From Scytalidium lignicola (Eukaryota; Ascomycota; Leotiomycetes), in assembly GCA_002812745.2 (NCBI GenBank), contig NCSJ02000488.1:1-23485 (forward strand): a stretch of 23,485 nucleotides of DNA, written 5' to 3'. The notes beneath the pieces are model-generated. The model did not search any database and was not told where the DNA came from. It saw only the letters and a program-made list of their open reading frames with translations. The position numbers were made by a program, and so were the translations under genes. Shown in pieces: positions 1 to 9,794 of this stretch (positions within the stretch are counted from its first letter, which is position 1; every line of letters begins with the position of its first letter).

Positions 1-85
1 TAATTAAATTTATTATTTTAATTTAAAATTTAGCTAAGATTATATAGTTTACAATCTCAAAACAATCCTTATATTTATTTAGTTT

Positions 86-281
86 CAGACTGTAAACTGT
101 ATAGTCTAGTCTTAAATTTTTGACTTCAGACTGTAGTCCTCATGATCTGGACTGTATAGTCTACAGTCTGAAAATAGTCCTCACAATTTAAATTGCTTAG
201 ATCACAGTCTGAAACAGTCCGCAAAAACCTTACAGTCTAGTCCAGACTACAGTCTAATGTAACAGTCCGGCCAGTCTAGAG
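86..281. repeat. Cluster of short CAGACTGT/ACAGTCTG-type motifs in both orientations
   Basis: About a dozen copies of a core related to CAGACTGT or its reverse complement ACAGTCTG lie within about 200 bp: CAGACTGT at 86, CAGACTGTAGTCC at 127, GGACTGTATAGTCTACAGTC at 149, ACAGTCTGAAACAGTCC at 205, ACAGTCTAGTCCAGACTAC at 232 and ACAGTCCGGCCAGTCTAG at 262. The block is richer in G and C than its surroundings. Neighbouring copies face each other, so the strand could fold into several hairpins. Clustered short motifs of this kind are known as subterminal protein-binding sites in some DNA transposons, but no transposase or terminal inverted repeat is visible here. Function unknown. Confidence 0.6.
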
Positions 282-742
282 TTAATGTGAAGGTGAAGTC
301 TTAAACAGGTTAGAAGTTGTAATTAAACATTAAAATCTTGTTAGAATACTTTTCTTAAAGTTAAATAGATAAAAATACTTATATTAATTTATTAGTTTAA
401 AAAGACTACCTTGTTATTCTAATCTTTTTAACTGTATTTCTACTTTTATTCTTTATAACATTTGTAATTTTAAACTCTTAAAAAAGCAAAGAACTTATTA
501 ATTCTTCTTTTATAACTCATCTTCTGTACTTCTCCTTCTTTACTATCCTGTTAATAAATTTAAACAAATAGTAGAAACAGATACTGTTATAATGTGTTAT
601 AAAGGAAATAAGAAATGGTAAATAGCCTTAGTTAATCACGATTTTCCATTCTTTACCTATGTTAATAATACTACTTTACTCTTGCTTTCTAGACGGACAA
701 TGACATTCTGCTATATGTAAAATGTTTATCAAGAAGACAAAA
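282..742. other. AT-rich flank, nothing recognised
   Basis: No reading frame, repeat or RNA gene could be supported. Reading the minus strand directly next to the LTR gives no continuation of the gypsy integrase found on the other flank of the element (beyond 9049). A slightly less AT-rich patch at about 620-740 contains nothing I recognise. Confidence 0.4.
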
Positions 743-986
743 TGTTATAGACTGAGTCTAGGGTAGAGACAGTGAATTACAATCAAGGAAGCAGTAACAC
801 CAATAATTAAGCTTGTTCTATTCTCCAAACTAATTCCTGAAGAATCTAAATCATAATAGTAACTTAGGTTATCCTTATATATATCAAGTCCTGTATACTC
901 TTGAAGTGAGCCCTTATCTTAATACTCTGTTCATATGCTTGGTGCACTATATGCACTTCCTAGGCTCTGTGATCCAGGCTTTAACA
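743..986 (-). repeat. 3' LTR of the chromovirus
   Basis: This 244-bp copy aligns without gaps to 8806-9049. It begins TGTTATAGACT and ends CTTTAACA on the plus strand, giving the usual TG...CA boundaries. By eye about 36 positions differ from the partner, all C/T or G/A exchanges. The polypurine tract beside its inner edge identifies it as the 3' LTR of a minus-strand element. The TATA-like stretch is degenerate (CTTATATATAT on the plus strand). Confidence 0.93.
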
Positions 987-1001
987 TTATCCCCCCCTCT
1001 T
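987..1001 (-). other. Polypurine tract of the chromovirus
   Basis: On the minus strand this reads AAGAGGGGGGGATAA and directly abuts the 3' LTR. Such a purine run primes plus-strand DNA synthesis in LTR retrotransposons. It has survived mutation far better than its surroundings and fixes the element's orientation. Confidence 0.85.
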
Positions 1002-1929
1002 AAAGCTCTTGTCCTTAAGAGTTACAAGCTCTTAGTGTCCTCTAGCACTTTTCCCAAGGTTTACAAATACAAAGATTATTCCTGAATCCTATACTTCTTT
1101 CAAATGTAAAGGTTTTAAAATAATGTCTTTATTCAGTAACTTGATGTCATAATATCTTTAAGTTAGTACATCTCTTTAATATCCTTTTGATGTTATAATG
1201 CACAAGTCTCCTATGCTAATAATAAGCTTTATATATATGTACAAACATAATTCTGCCATTTCTCTTATACCTTCTAATTATTAACTCTTTTAGTCCTTCT
1301 GAAAGGATGTAAGTTCTAAGTGAAAATCTAATACTTTACTTACTTTCCTTTGTTGTTAATGATATAAAGTTAAACAGAGTAAATACAAAATGCTTAAACA
1401 TAATAAATATAAAACTATTCTTAGTACTAAGCTTTTTGATTATAATTAAACATAAGTATTCTCTTAATATAATAATCTTGTAAAGTAATTCTTAAATTAT
1501 CATAGAATTAAGTAAAGATTAGTAAATATTCTAGAGTTCTTAAATAAGCAAAGTATAATATATAATTATTAACATTTCTAGAGGTTTATATAAATCTTCT
1601 TTATTATTCCTTTTCTCTTCTTTTTCTCTTTTTATTATTTTATCCATTATCTTTACAAGGTAAGTTTTCTCTTCTTCTAATTCTTTAAAGTTTAAAGTTA
1701 AACTTTGAGTAATATTATACAAATACTTATCTTATTGTCTACTATTCTTTGCTTTTAGTTATAATTATATAAGTACTTTACTTCTCTTCTTTTTTATTCT
1801 TCNTTTTCTTTAATATATTAAGAGTTCTTCAACTAACTTCTATAATCTTTCTTGTTAGANTTTTTTAACTTTCAAGTAAGTTTCCTTTGTTTATCTTCGT
1901 TAACTCTTTAACTAATATATAATTAACTT
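1002..1929. other. AT-rich stretch between polypurine tract and Gag piece, no gene recognised
   Basis: Apart from short T- and A-rich runs I see no reading frame that resembles a protein. A 60-codon minus-strand frame at 1540-1722 is rich in Lys, Glu and Leu and looks like composition rather than a gene. The stretch may hold the mutated 3' untranslated region of the chromovirus together with the 5' part or LTR of the inserted copia piece that follows, but no LTR ends could be picked out. Confidence 0.35.
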
Positions 1930-2876
1930 ATTATAATTAAGAAATATGAAAAACTTATATATCTTTGTTATTTATAATATAATAAGTCTTTATTTACTTA
2001 ACTTAACCTTAAATATCTTATTCTATGAATTAATAACAAGTATAAAGAATATACTTATAAGTATAAAAAGTATAGAAAAGTTCTTAAGGAGTATTATTGT
2101 CATATGAATAAGTTGTTCTAACTTATTAACTAAGTAATAATGAATAATACTATAGTTATTATTACTCTTCAAGTAGTATAACATGAATATACTAAATATA
2201 TTAAGAATATACTTTATTAAGAAATCAAGAATGAAAAGATAAATAATAATAAGCTAAGTATAATTAGTAAGATCTTGAAGAATATTAATAATTACCTTAA
2301 AATTCTAAATAATACTATTTAAAAGATAATAAGTANTTTTTTCNTTTTTTTCCTTTTAACTAGTATATTACTAATGTTTTATAAGTAAATCTCTTTAACA
2401 ATAATATATCCTTTAATAAAGATATATTCTCTTTAGAGGATATTAAGTTAAGTAAGTCAAAAGAGTTAGATAATAACAATAATAATGGTTTTCTTATTCC
2501 TTCAGTTTATTATCTTACTTATTCTTATCTTTTAAGAGTATAAAAGGGTAATGTCCTTATTACTCCTTGTTATTGTCTTGCTTACTTTATTAATAAGCAT
2601 TCTGAGTTGATAATACTTATCTTAGTCTTAATCCTTAGTATAATACTCCTTATTAATCTTGTACTTAGTCTTTCTCTTACCTCTTTAAAGTATTATCTCT
2701 AGTTTAAAGATAATAGGTTTATAACCTCTCCTGTTTAGCTTAATAGCCTTGTTAATGATAATAATAATAATGGTAAAGATAATAGTAATAATAGTAAAGG
2801 TAACAAAGGAGGTAATAGCCCTTTGTTAAAGAAGAAGAAGTATAAGTATAAGAGTACTTATAAGTATTACTACTAA
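1930..2876 (+). pseudogene. Copia-type Gag remnant (nested fragment)
   Basis: The plus strand gives a frame broken mainly by TAA and TAG. It begins with a helical Lys/Tyr-rich part at about 2040-2330 (KYKKYRKVLKEYYCHMNKL is legible), resembling the central region of fungal copia Gag. It continues through a hydrophobic part at 2480-2750 and an Asn/Gly/Ser/Lys-rich linker at 2758-2815. It ends in KYKYKSTYKYYY (2838-2873), which fits a CxCGxxH...C zinc-binding tail in which Cys became Tyr and Gly became Ser. The direction is opposite to the surrounding chromovirus. No integrase or RT follows, so the piece is truncated. The fit rests on overall pattern rather than an intact signature. N characters at 2336 and 2344 disturb the middle. 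Confidence 0.45.
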
Positions 2877-2949
2877 GTAAATAACTCTTTACTTTCAAGT
2901 ACTTTAGTCTTAATTTAACCTTTTTTACTTCTTATTTTTTTTCCTTATA

Positions 2950-3200
2950 ACNTTTTTACTATGTTAATTTCAAGGAAGTTATTTCTTTTATAAGTAATTG
3001 TTCATATTGTTTTCTATACTCTTTAAACTTCTTTACAATGTTTTATAAGTATTTTAATAACTTCTAAGTATCTTCTGTTAATAAGAATCCTTTTTACTTT
3101 ACAAAGTATTACTAAGTTTTATTCTTCTTGACTTTATGATTTAAGATAACTTTGACCTCTTACTTGTTTTTATTATTAACAGCCTCTTCTTCTAAGAACT
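2950..3200 (-). pseudogene. Chromodomain at the C-terminus of the chromovirus Pol
   Basis: In minus-strand frame the stretch EVKVILNHKVKKNKT is followed after stops by FVK, a stop and KGF, then LLTEDT, a stop and KLLKYL. This matches the chromodomain pattern: an E-V-E-x-I-L start, a V-K-W-K-G strand and a T-W-E-P turn, with both Trp codons turned into stops. Chromodomains bind methylated histone H3 tails, and in chromoviruses they are believed to guide integrase to silent chromatin. It follows the integrase C-terminal region, where YISLFKLYYYKSSI near 3220 recalls the usual FHVSLLEPY segment. Confidence 0.75.
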
Positions 3201-3469
3201 TCAATATTATACTAGATTTATAATAATATAGTTTAAAGAGGGATATATAAAAGACTAAGTATACTCTTATTTTAAGAGGTAACTTTAACTTATATATAAG
3301 GCTATTATTTATACTTAAACTACTTTTAATAGCCTTAGATATTAATTTAATAACTTTTTACTAAGTCTTTATTATTGTAAATTCTTTGTAAATACTATTA
3401 CAAAATTGTTTATCTTGAATATTATTAGNCTTTTATTTTTTGTTATAATACTTCTTTTATACTTTTATA

Positions 3470-4470
3470 ACTTTTTACTATTGTTTTATTATTATTTCTC
3501 TTTCTTTTTATAATGTTTTTATCTTTTCTTATATAGTAATTACTCTTTTCTTCATAACATTGTCTTTGACATTAACTTAGATCTTAAGGTTATAATTATA
3601 CATATTACAGAAAGGAGTTATGCTAATAACATTATAACTATTATTATTATATGTGAATTTTACAAGAGTTAACTTTGATGTTTAATTGTTTTGTTTGTAT
3701 AAACAAAACACTTATAAATAATATTCTAATGTTTGATTCTAGACTTTTATTTGTTTATTATTTTAAGGGTAAAACATTATTAATAAGTATTTTTACATTT
3801 ATAAGTAGAAATATAAGAAGACTTAGAACTTGTTAGTAAATTAAGGTCTTCAATCTAAGATTATGCTTTTCAAGGTATTAAAATCTTTGATAATATGTTG
3901 TAAAAATAACTTTGTTAATTTTAATATTATAATTATCTTCTTATAAGGAATGTATTATACTATTTGTATATACTTGTTGATGATAACTAAATACAAATTA
4001 TATATTATGTTATTCCATTTGTTTAAAAGTAAATTTATGATAAAGTTTATCAAAATCTTTGTTTATAATTACTCTGGGTAAGGCAACAGTGTTAATGTTT
4101 TATATGGTATATATTACCTTACCTTTGTTCTTTGACAAATAACATAAGTATATACTTAGTACTTTATATCTCTTCTTAAGTTTAACCAAAAATACTTTCA
4201 TTAAATCAATTCTAATGTTTTTAAGATTCTAAAATACCTTGTTATAAGGTTATCATAATTTATAGTTAATATTTTTATCCTTATTATATTATTGTCTAAA
4301 ACATATATTTTGCCTTAATATTAAAGGAAACTTATATAGTCTATTTTCTATAATTACTCTTTAATTACTTTTAACTCTTTATACAAATCTAAGGTTTTTC
4401 CTTTAATGTTCTAGTCATTATACTTTAAGGCTGTGGATTCTTCTTTACAATTTCCCTTGTTACATTATAA
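3470..4470 (-). pseudogene. Chromovirus integrase, all three regions visible, active site lost
   Basis: The N-terminal zinc region lies at about 4130-4257: YDNLITRYF...KYFWLNLRRDIKY...TYVICQR. The conserved His residues and the first Cys read as Tyr, and the second Cys (4135-4137) is kept. In the catalytic core, the first Asp reads Asn (about 4050). The second Asp is kept in ILD-stop-RP-stop-FTNKF (codon 3853-3855). The Glu reads Lys (codon 3745-3747), exactly 35 residues after the second Asp, as the D-35-E spacing of the family demands. A typical NQTLEYYL segment and a C-terminal part with SKLTLVKFTYNN follow. Every catalytic loss is a G-to-A change. The frame differs from that of RT, and two N characters (4599, 4693) lie between them. 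Confidence 0.85.
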
Positions 4471-5269
4471 CTTTTCAACTTTACTCAATCTTTTATTTAT
4501 ATTAGTAATTTCTTCTTTAATGTTTTGATCATTATATTTTATAGTCATAAACTATTCTTTATAATCTTACTTTGATTATACTATCTTAGTATAAGTTCNT
4601 TTTAAAGCTTTACTCTTTATACTTTCATACAAAGCTTTTGTTTTCAAGGGTTAACTTACCTTAAGAACTATTACTTTTATAATATCAAGGTCNTTTTCTT
4701 AACAACTCTAACAATTCTTTTCTTCTGAATTAATTATTAACATTGTCCTTAAACAAAGGTATCTCTTTATTATAAGTTGTATATCAAGTTAGTTATCAAC
4801 TTGGTAAGAGAATTATTTGCTATTTTAAGTATACTTATCAAACAAGTATATACTTATAAGACAAGGTATTTACAACTACTAATCTTAGTAACAAGCTTAA
4901 GCTTATAAGTTATATTACTTATTATAACCTCATAATAATGTTTTACCAAATCTATGATTGCTTATATATATACAAGCCTTAGCTAATGACTAAGCCTAAA
5001 GTATTTAGTTTAAAAACTACCTCTTTGAGTATTACCTCTTTGAGCATTTCTTCTCTTTATAACATCATTAGCTAATATCTTAATTTTCTGTTAAAACATC
5101 TTCTTAACTTTAATATAGAATATATTCTACATCTTCTTTCTTAACATTAGCATTAAATCTCTTACAACTTCATTAAACTTAAGTTTATAATCTAGTTATC
5201 TTAACAGACTATTAATAGAATTAGTCTTGCTTATTTTATACTTTATTCTAAAATCATATTTAGTTAACT

Positions 5270-5790
5270 TTTAAATTTAATATACTTACTTTTCATTTAG
5301 TTTCTTCTTGTCCATAAAACGTTTAAGATTGTTATGATCTGTCTTAATGATTATTATTAATGAGGTATAAGCTAAGTAATACCTTCATTGCTTTAATACT
5401 TGTATTATAACAAGCATTTCCTGGTCAAGAGTATTATATGCCTATTATATAAGATCTAACTTCTTCAAGTAAAAGGTAATAAAACACTAGTTCAACTAGT
5501 CCTCTTCAATAATCAACTAGGATAAAACAACATTTATAGTAAATCCAGATACATCTATCTTTAACATTATAAGTAGTCTTAAAGTGTAATGCATAAGAAT
5601 AAACACTACAATAAAAGCCTCTTTAAGCTTATTAAACACTTATAATGTTAACTCTCCAAGTTTAAATGTGCTAACTTTTTGCCTCTTTTCTATTCCTTTT
5701 AAAAGATCTAATAAAGGAGTTGTTATTTTTGAATAATGTTTAATGAACCTTTTGTAAAAATTAACAAATCCTAGAAAAACCTAAATATCT
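5270..5790 (-). pseudogene. Chromovirus RNase H
   Basis: The clearest landmark is IIIIKTDHNNLKRFMDKKK near 5290-5350, matching the conserved TDHxxLxxF segment near the end of Ty3/gypsy RNase H. It is in the same frame as RT upstream. RNase H removes the RNA template during reverse transcription. The region continues toward about 5790 with frequent stops, so its N-terminal limit is only approximate. The part between 4470 and 5270 should hold the linker to the integrase, but it reads poorly. Confidence 0.75.
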
Positions 5791-5859
5791 TTAAAAGAAA
5801 TAAGGATTAACCAATCTTGAATAATAGTAATCTAACTCTTCTTTATTAACATACTATCA

Positions 5860-6480
5860 AGAAATATAATATACCTTAAAAACTCTACTTCCTTAATGTA
5901 AAAATCATACTTAGATATATTTACATATAAATAATACTACTTTAAGTACTTGAGTACTTGTCAAATATACTTCATATACTCCTCTTTGGTTTTAAAGAAA
6001 ATTAGGATATCATCTAAATAAATTATACAGATAATGTTTACTAGTCTAGTTAACACTTTATTAATGTACTACTAGAATGTTACTAATGCATTGTACAGCT
6101 TAAACAGTATGATATAATATTCATAATGGTTATATTATGTGTAAAAAGTTATCTTTCACTTATCACCTTCTTAGATCTGGATTCAATAATAAGTATCCTT
6201 CAGATCTAGTTTAGTATATATTATTACTTTTCTTAACTAGTTTAAGGTTTTTAAAATTAATGATAAAAGTGTTTAATCTTTGATAATAACCTTATTAAGA
6301 CCTTTATAGTTAATATAAAGTCAAAGCTTGTTATCCTTCTTAAGGATAAATAACATTAGTGTACTTGTTAAACTAGTAAATCATCAAATCTACTCTTTCT
6401 TTAATAATTTATAAATATATTCCCTTAACATCTTCATTTCCTTTTTTACTAGTAGATAAACAAGTTTTTATAATAACATT
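5860..6480 (-). pseudogene. Chromovirus reverse transcriptase
   Basis: The minus strand reads INYKGLNKVIIKD (about 6290) and YTKLDLKDTYY (about 6210), then FKLYNALVTF and the catalytic motif IYLDDILIF (both Asp codons at 6009-6014), followed by FKTKEEYMKYI. These are the fingers-palm landmarks of Ty3/gypsy RT in the correct order and spacing. The YLDD pair is intact, unlike the plus-strand gypsy RT at 16826. Stops replace Gln and Trp (for example GDK-stop-KITF, where W is expected). The frame is the same as protease and RNase H, giving about 1.7 kb without a net indel. Confidence 0.9.
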
Positions 6481-6779
6481 ATATTATCAATAAGCTTGAT
6501 AACATAATGTAGGCTGTTAATTCTAAGTACTTTAATTATCTTTTCCTTGTTAAACATATTTGTAAAGTCTTAGTATTACTTTAAGACTATGTTAATTTAT
6601 TGTTGTTCAGAGTTTAATATATCATTGATTTGCATTACCTTAATATACACATAATTTAATATATATTCAAAGAAGACTTTAAATAAAAGAATATCTTTCT
6701 CTTTTTCCAATAGCTTTATAAACTACCTTATAGAGTAAATAGTGTAATTCCTAGTCTTAAAGTAATATCTTCATTCCCT

Positions 6780-7110
6780 CTTTTACTATTGTATATCCAA
6801 GTTTATACTATCAAGTTATAAATATCCTAGGATAATAGTATATTCATTAATAACAACTAATATAAACTAGTACTTTAGAATATAAGCCTTCTTATCTGTA
6901 TCTTCAGCCTTGGTTAGTATAGTATAAGATCTATAAACATAAATATTTGTCCTATTAACTGTTTAGAGTCTTAACTTCTCCTTGTTATCATTACTCTATT
7001 TATACTCTTATACTAAAACTAGAAAGATTACATTCTACTCTACCTTATTATCAATCAAAGCTTACTCTGTTCTTTATCTTCCTTGTTTATCTTAAACCTT
7101 AAAAGGGATT
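6780..7110 (-). pseudogene. Chromovirus aspartic protease
   Basis: ALIDNKVE at about 7035-7060 matches the start of a retroviral-type protease (ALIDSGAE in the family): the catalytic Asp (codon 7050-7052) is kept, while the following Ser-Gly-Ala is mutated. About 70 residues later INEYTIILGYL (about 6820-6850) matches the second half of the fold, where an I-I-L-G-x-P-W-L segment is usual. The protease cuts the Gag-Pol polyprotein. It lies in the RT frame, which is offset from the Gag frame. Confidence 0.65.
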
Positions 7111-7429
7111 ACTATATACAATTGTCTTGATTTCTCTATAATACAACAAACCTTACTATTTACCCTTATTATCACTTCTTCTAAAGATACAAGAGTAAAG
7201 AGAATCTTAAGTATTTGTCAGAATACTATAAAAAGCCTTTTCCTTTTATTATCTAATAAGGTTAAAGTTACAAGCTTCTTTAAACATTGATATTTCCTTA
7301 GTTTATTATAAGTATGTTTTTATTAGAAGGTTAATTAAAGTTTTAATTCTAATTATTAAAGTAGTTTAATAAGGTATAACCTAATTAGTTATAATTGTAA
7401 TATTAGATTTTGCTATTACAAGTGTTATA

Positions 7430-7471
7430 ACAATCTTTAACATAATACCTTAACTTCTTACAATTATAACA
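7430..7471 (-). other. Zinc knuckle of the chromovirus Gag (CCHC, degraded)
   Basis: The 14 codons read CYNCKKLRYYVKDC, a C-x2-C-x4-H-x4-C nucleocapsid knuckle in which the Gly reads Arg and the His reads Tyr, both by G/C transitions. The three cysteines are intact. Such knuckles package element RNA. The knuckle closes the Gag reading frame. Confidence 0.85.
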
Positions 7472-8735
7472 TTTAACTTTATTAAAGTTTTTAAGCTTTA
7501 TAATGTTAACATTAATTAATAACATTGTACATACTAATTCTGTTCAGTCTTAATATAAGATATTTGAGTTTTGCTTAAGTAACCTACTTCATTATTTCTC
7601 CTTCAACTTGTTATACTAAGGTTTTTAAGAGTTTACAATAATATTATTATGTTTAATCTTTTGTTTTTAATTTGCCTTATTAAGTTGTAAGCACTTTACT
7701 AGTATAACCATTTTATTATATGTTATTAACAAAACATTATAGTTTATAATTTTTACTTTTAACTTAAGTGTTATTTTTACTAGTAACATATCTTGTCTTT
7801 CCTTATTACTTATGTTAAAGAGTTGTGCTTTAAAGTTGTCAAGATACTTTATAAAAGACTAGATTGACTGACTTAATTGTTGTTAAGCTTAATTATACTA
7901 GTCTTGAACTTTGATCTTTCTATTACCTTCATTTCCTAATGAAGATAATAAGATCTTCTTAAATCCTTCTTATATAATAATACTTGTTGATTTTGCCTTT
8001 TATACTTATTACTATTTTACCTTCAAGACATTATTAAGATATAGTATAATATAAAAGATCTTAGTATTATCCCTCTTATATAGTTTTAGAAATTCAGCAA
8101 ATTTAAATTCATATTCATACATAAAGTCATTATACTCCTTCATCATTTTCTTTGTAAACTACTTTGGTAAAAGTATATACTTATACTTTATACTCTAGAT
8201 TATAAGTCATTACAACAATAGTTCTGACAATACTTCACTAGCATATTACCTTTGTAATGCATTTCTTACCAAGGAACCTTCTTGTAATGAGATTTGCATC
8301 TTTATTAAGAAGCCTCTTTATAATAGAATCAACATCCTTATAAGTATATTATTATATTAGAATAGTCTTTCCTTTCTTTGTTATAACACCTTAATCTCTA
8401 AGTCTAACTCTTCCATCTGTCTTTACACTTCATCCTTTTGTTCACTTACATACTTTAGTTTAGTGTTTTCCTGTCAAAGAGCCTTGATGCAACACATTTG
8501 CTGCTTAAGCAACTCATTCTGAGGAAGCAGTAGATCATCTTTAGGAACCTTCAATTCCCTTGCTTATTACTCTTCTTCAATCAATTCTTCGACCAAATCA
8601 CTCAGTAATATAAATATAACTTCTGTATACATGATTCCCAGGCTTATCACTGTCACAGTACCTTTGTTCTGACTAAGCCTAACGCTAGCCCTCCTCGTTG
8701 TTCTCTGCCCTTCAGCAGTCTCAGGAGATATCATC
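7430..8735 (-). pseudogene. Chromovirus Gag
   Basis: The minus-strand frame starts within about 70 bases of the 5' LTR and stays in one phase down to the zinc knuckle, about 1.3 kb, interrupted only by stops at Gln/Arg-type positions. The N-terminal part is the best preserved stretch of the element: ISPETAEGQRTTRRASVRLS, then an acidic LVEELIEEE, then a likely coiled coil DDLLLPQNELLKQQ...QENTKLKYVSEQKDEV (about 8410-8540). Gag proteins assemble the particle. No clear start codon can be named. The Pol frame downstream is at -1 relative to this one, as expected for a -1 ribosomal frameshift between gag and pol. Confidence 0.75.
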
Positions 8736-8805
8736 GAATAGCTTGATTAACTTGTCATTATCCTCTGATTATAATGGACTGTCACTCAAATAAGAAGAAT
8801 TAGAA

Positions 8806-9049
8806 TGTTATAGACTAAGTTTAGGATGAAGATAGTGAATCACAATCAAGGAGGTAATAACACTAACAATTAAGCTTGTTTTATTCTCCAAACTAATTCC
8901 TGAAGAATCCAAATTATAATAACAGCTTAGGTTACCCTTATATACATCAGGTCCCATGCACTCTCAAAGTAAGCCCTTATCTTAATACTCTGTTTACATG
9001 CTTAGTGCACTATGTGCACTTCCTAAGCTCTGCGATCTAGGCTCTAACA
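8806..9049 (-). repeat. 5' LTR of the chromovirus
   Basis: A 244-bp partner of 743-986, with the same TGTTATAGACT start and CTCTAACA end on the plus strand. On the minus strand it carries TATATAAG and lies upstream of gag. The base just outside it (9050) begins the coding sequence of another gypsy integrase. The first bases after it on the gag side (TTCTAATTCTTCTT on the minus strand) contain no TGG as expected for a tRNA primer-binding site. Confidence 0.93.
8937..8944 (-). promoter_or_regulatory. TATA box in the 5' LTR
   Basis: TATATAAG on the minus strand, about 105 bases into the LTR. It would direct transcription toward gag. The younger solo LTR at 16354 carries the same octamer on the plus strand. 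Confidence 0.45.
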
Positions 9050-9790
9050 GTAAAGTATATGTCATGATTAAATATAATACCTTTTAATATTTCAAATAGT
9101 ATTATTATATGTTGAAGAAACATCTTTACAACTTTTTCTATACTTTATATTTTATCTTATAATATAAAGATTATATATTTTGTAAATAAGTCTATTATTA
9201 TTAGAATGTTATTATAATCTTTTCTTGTTGTTAAATCTCTTAACTTTAATAATTTAATAATGAAGTCTTATACTATGGTTTATTATAGTTAGATTAGTAT
9301 TTTAATAGGTTAAAGTGTCTTATAAGGCTTTTACTTTAAGTTCTTTACCTTTTTGTAAATATTATATTCTTTGATAACTTCCTTTATTGTTTACCTTATT
9401 TAGTATGAGTAATAATCCTTCTGGATTTTATAATAAGTTTGTTTAGCCTTAAAATGTTTGTTTTATAATAATGTATGTTATTCTCTTAAGAATGTACAGC
9501 NTTTTTATCCTTGTATTATAACTTGTTAATTTGTTCTTATTGATTCTCTTTTACTTTGTATTCAGTATTTTTCAGGTTTTCTCTAGATAATTTACTTTGA
9601 ATTTTGTTAATCTAATCTTTATTAACTATTGTTAATATAAACATTAATTGTCCTTGATTATAAGTGATTCCTTTTTTTATTATTTGTTTAAGATTGCTTA
9701 TTATAAGCTTAATTCCTCTTTGTTTATATACTTTAGTTTTTTGACTAAGAGTATTTACTTGTTCATTATTAATTCTTTTAACATTGTTAA
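9050..9790 (-). pseudogene. Integrase and end of RNase H of a second, older gypsy element
   Basis: The minus strand reads QTYYKIQKDYYSY...YNIYKKVKNLK...KPYKTL (zinc-binding region, with Cys turned to Tyr), then DFIIKLL, NNILIIIDLFTKYIIFIL, KVVKMFLQHIIILF and IIFNHDIYFT, which are standard gypsy integrase core segments. The single N at 9501 marks a frame change inside the zinc region. Upstream, NNEQVNTLSQK (about 9750) fits the usual N-x-R-A-D-A-L-S-R-R end of RNase H. The frame stops at the chromovirus LTR just after the second catalytic Asp region, and no continuation is found beyond the other LTR. It differs from the chromovirus integrase at 3470-4470, so it is a separate family. Confidence 0.8.
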
Positions 9791-9794
9791 TTTA

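Larger units (their letters stand above)
743..9049 (-). mobile_element. Ty3/gypsy chromovirus (LTR retrotransposon with chromodomain), heavily mutated
   Basis: The element is bounded by two direct 244-bp repeats (743-986 and 8806-9049) that both start TGTTA and end AACA. On the minus strand the order is LTR, Gag with zinc knuckle, protease, RT, RNase H, integrase, chromodomain, polypurine tract, LTR. RT before integrase plus a C-terminal chromodomain defines a chromovirus. Such elements copy themselves through RNA in virus-like particles, and the chromodomain is thought to steer integration to heterochromatin. The total of 8.3 kb is longer than usual because of about 1.9 kb of foreign sequence between chromodomain and polypurine tract, including a plus-strand copia Gag piece. 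All protein domains carry stop codons and active-site losses, so it cannot move by itself. No matching target-site duplication is seen. Confidence 0.9.

Noticed and set aside
1540..1722. Minus-strand 60-codon ORF as a gene
   Set aside because: The Lys/Glu/Leu/Ile composition follows from base content, there are no motifs, and it lies in the unreadable part of a dead element.
2758..2873. Asn/Lys-rich host protein with low-complexity region
   Set aside because: The stretch lies in a frame broken by stops and ends in a pattern fitting a degraded Gag zinc-binding tail, so an element origin is more likely.
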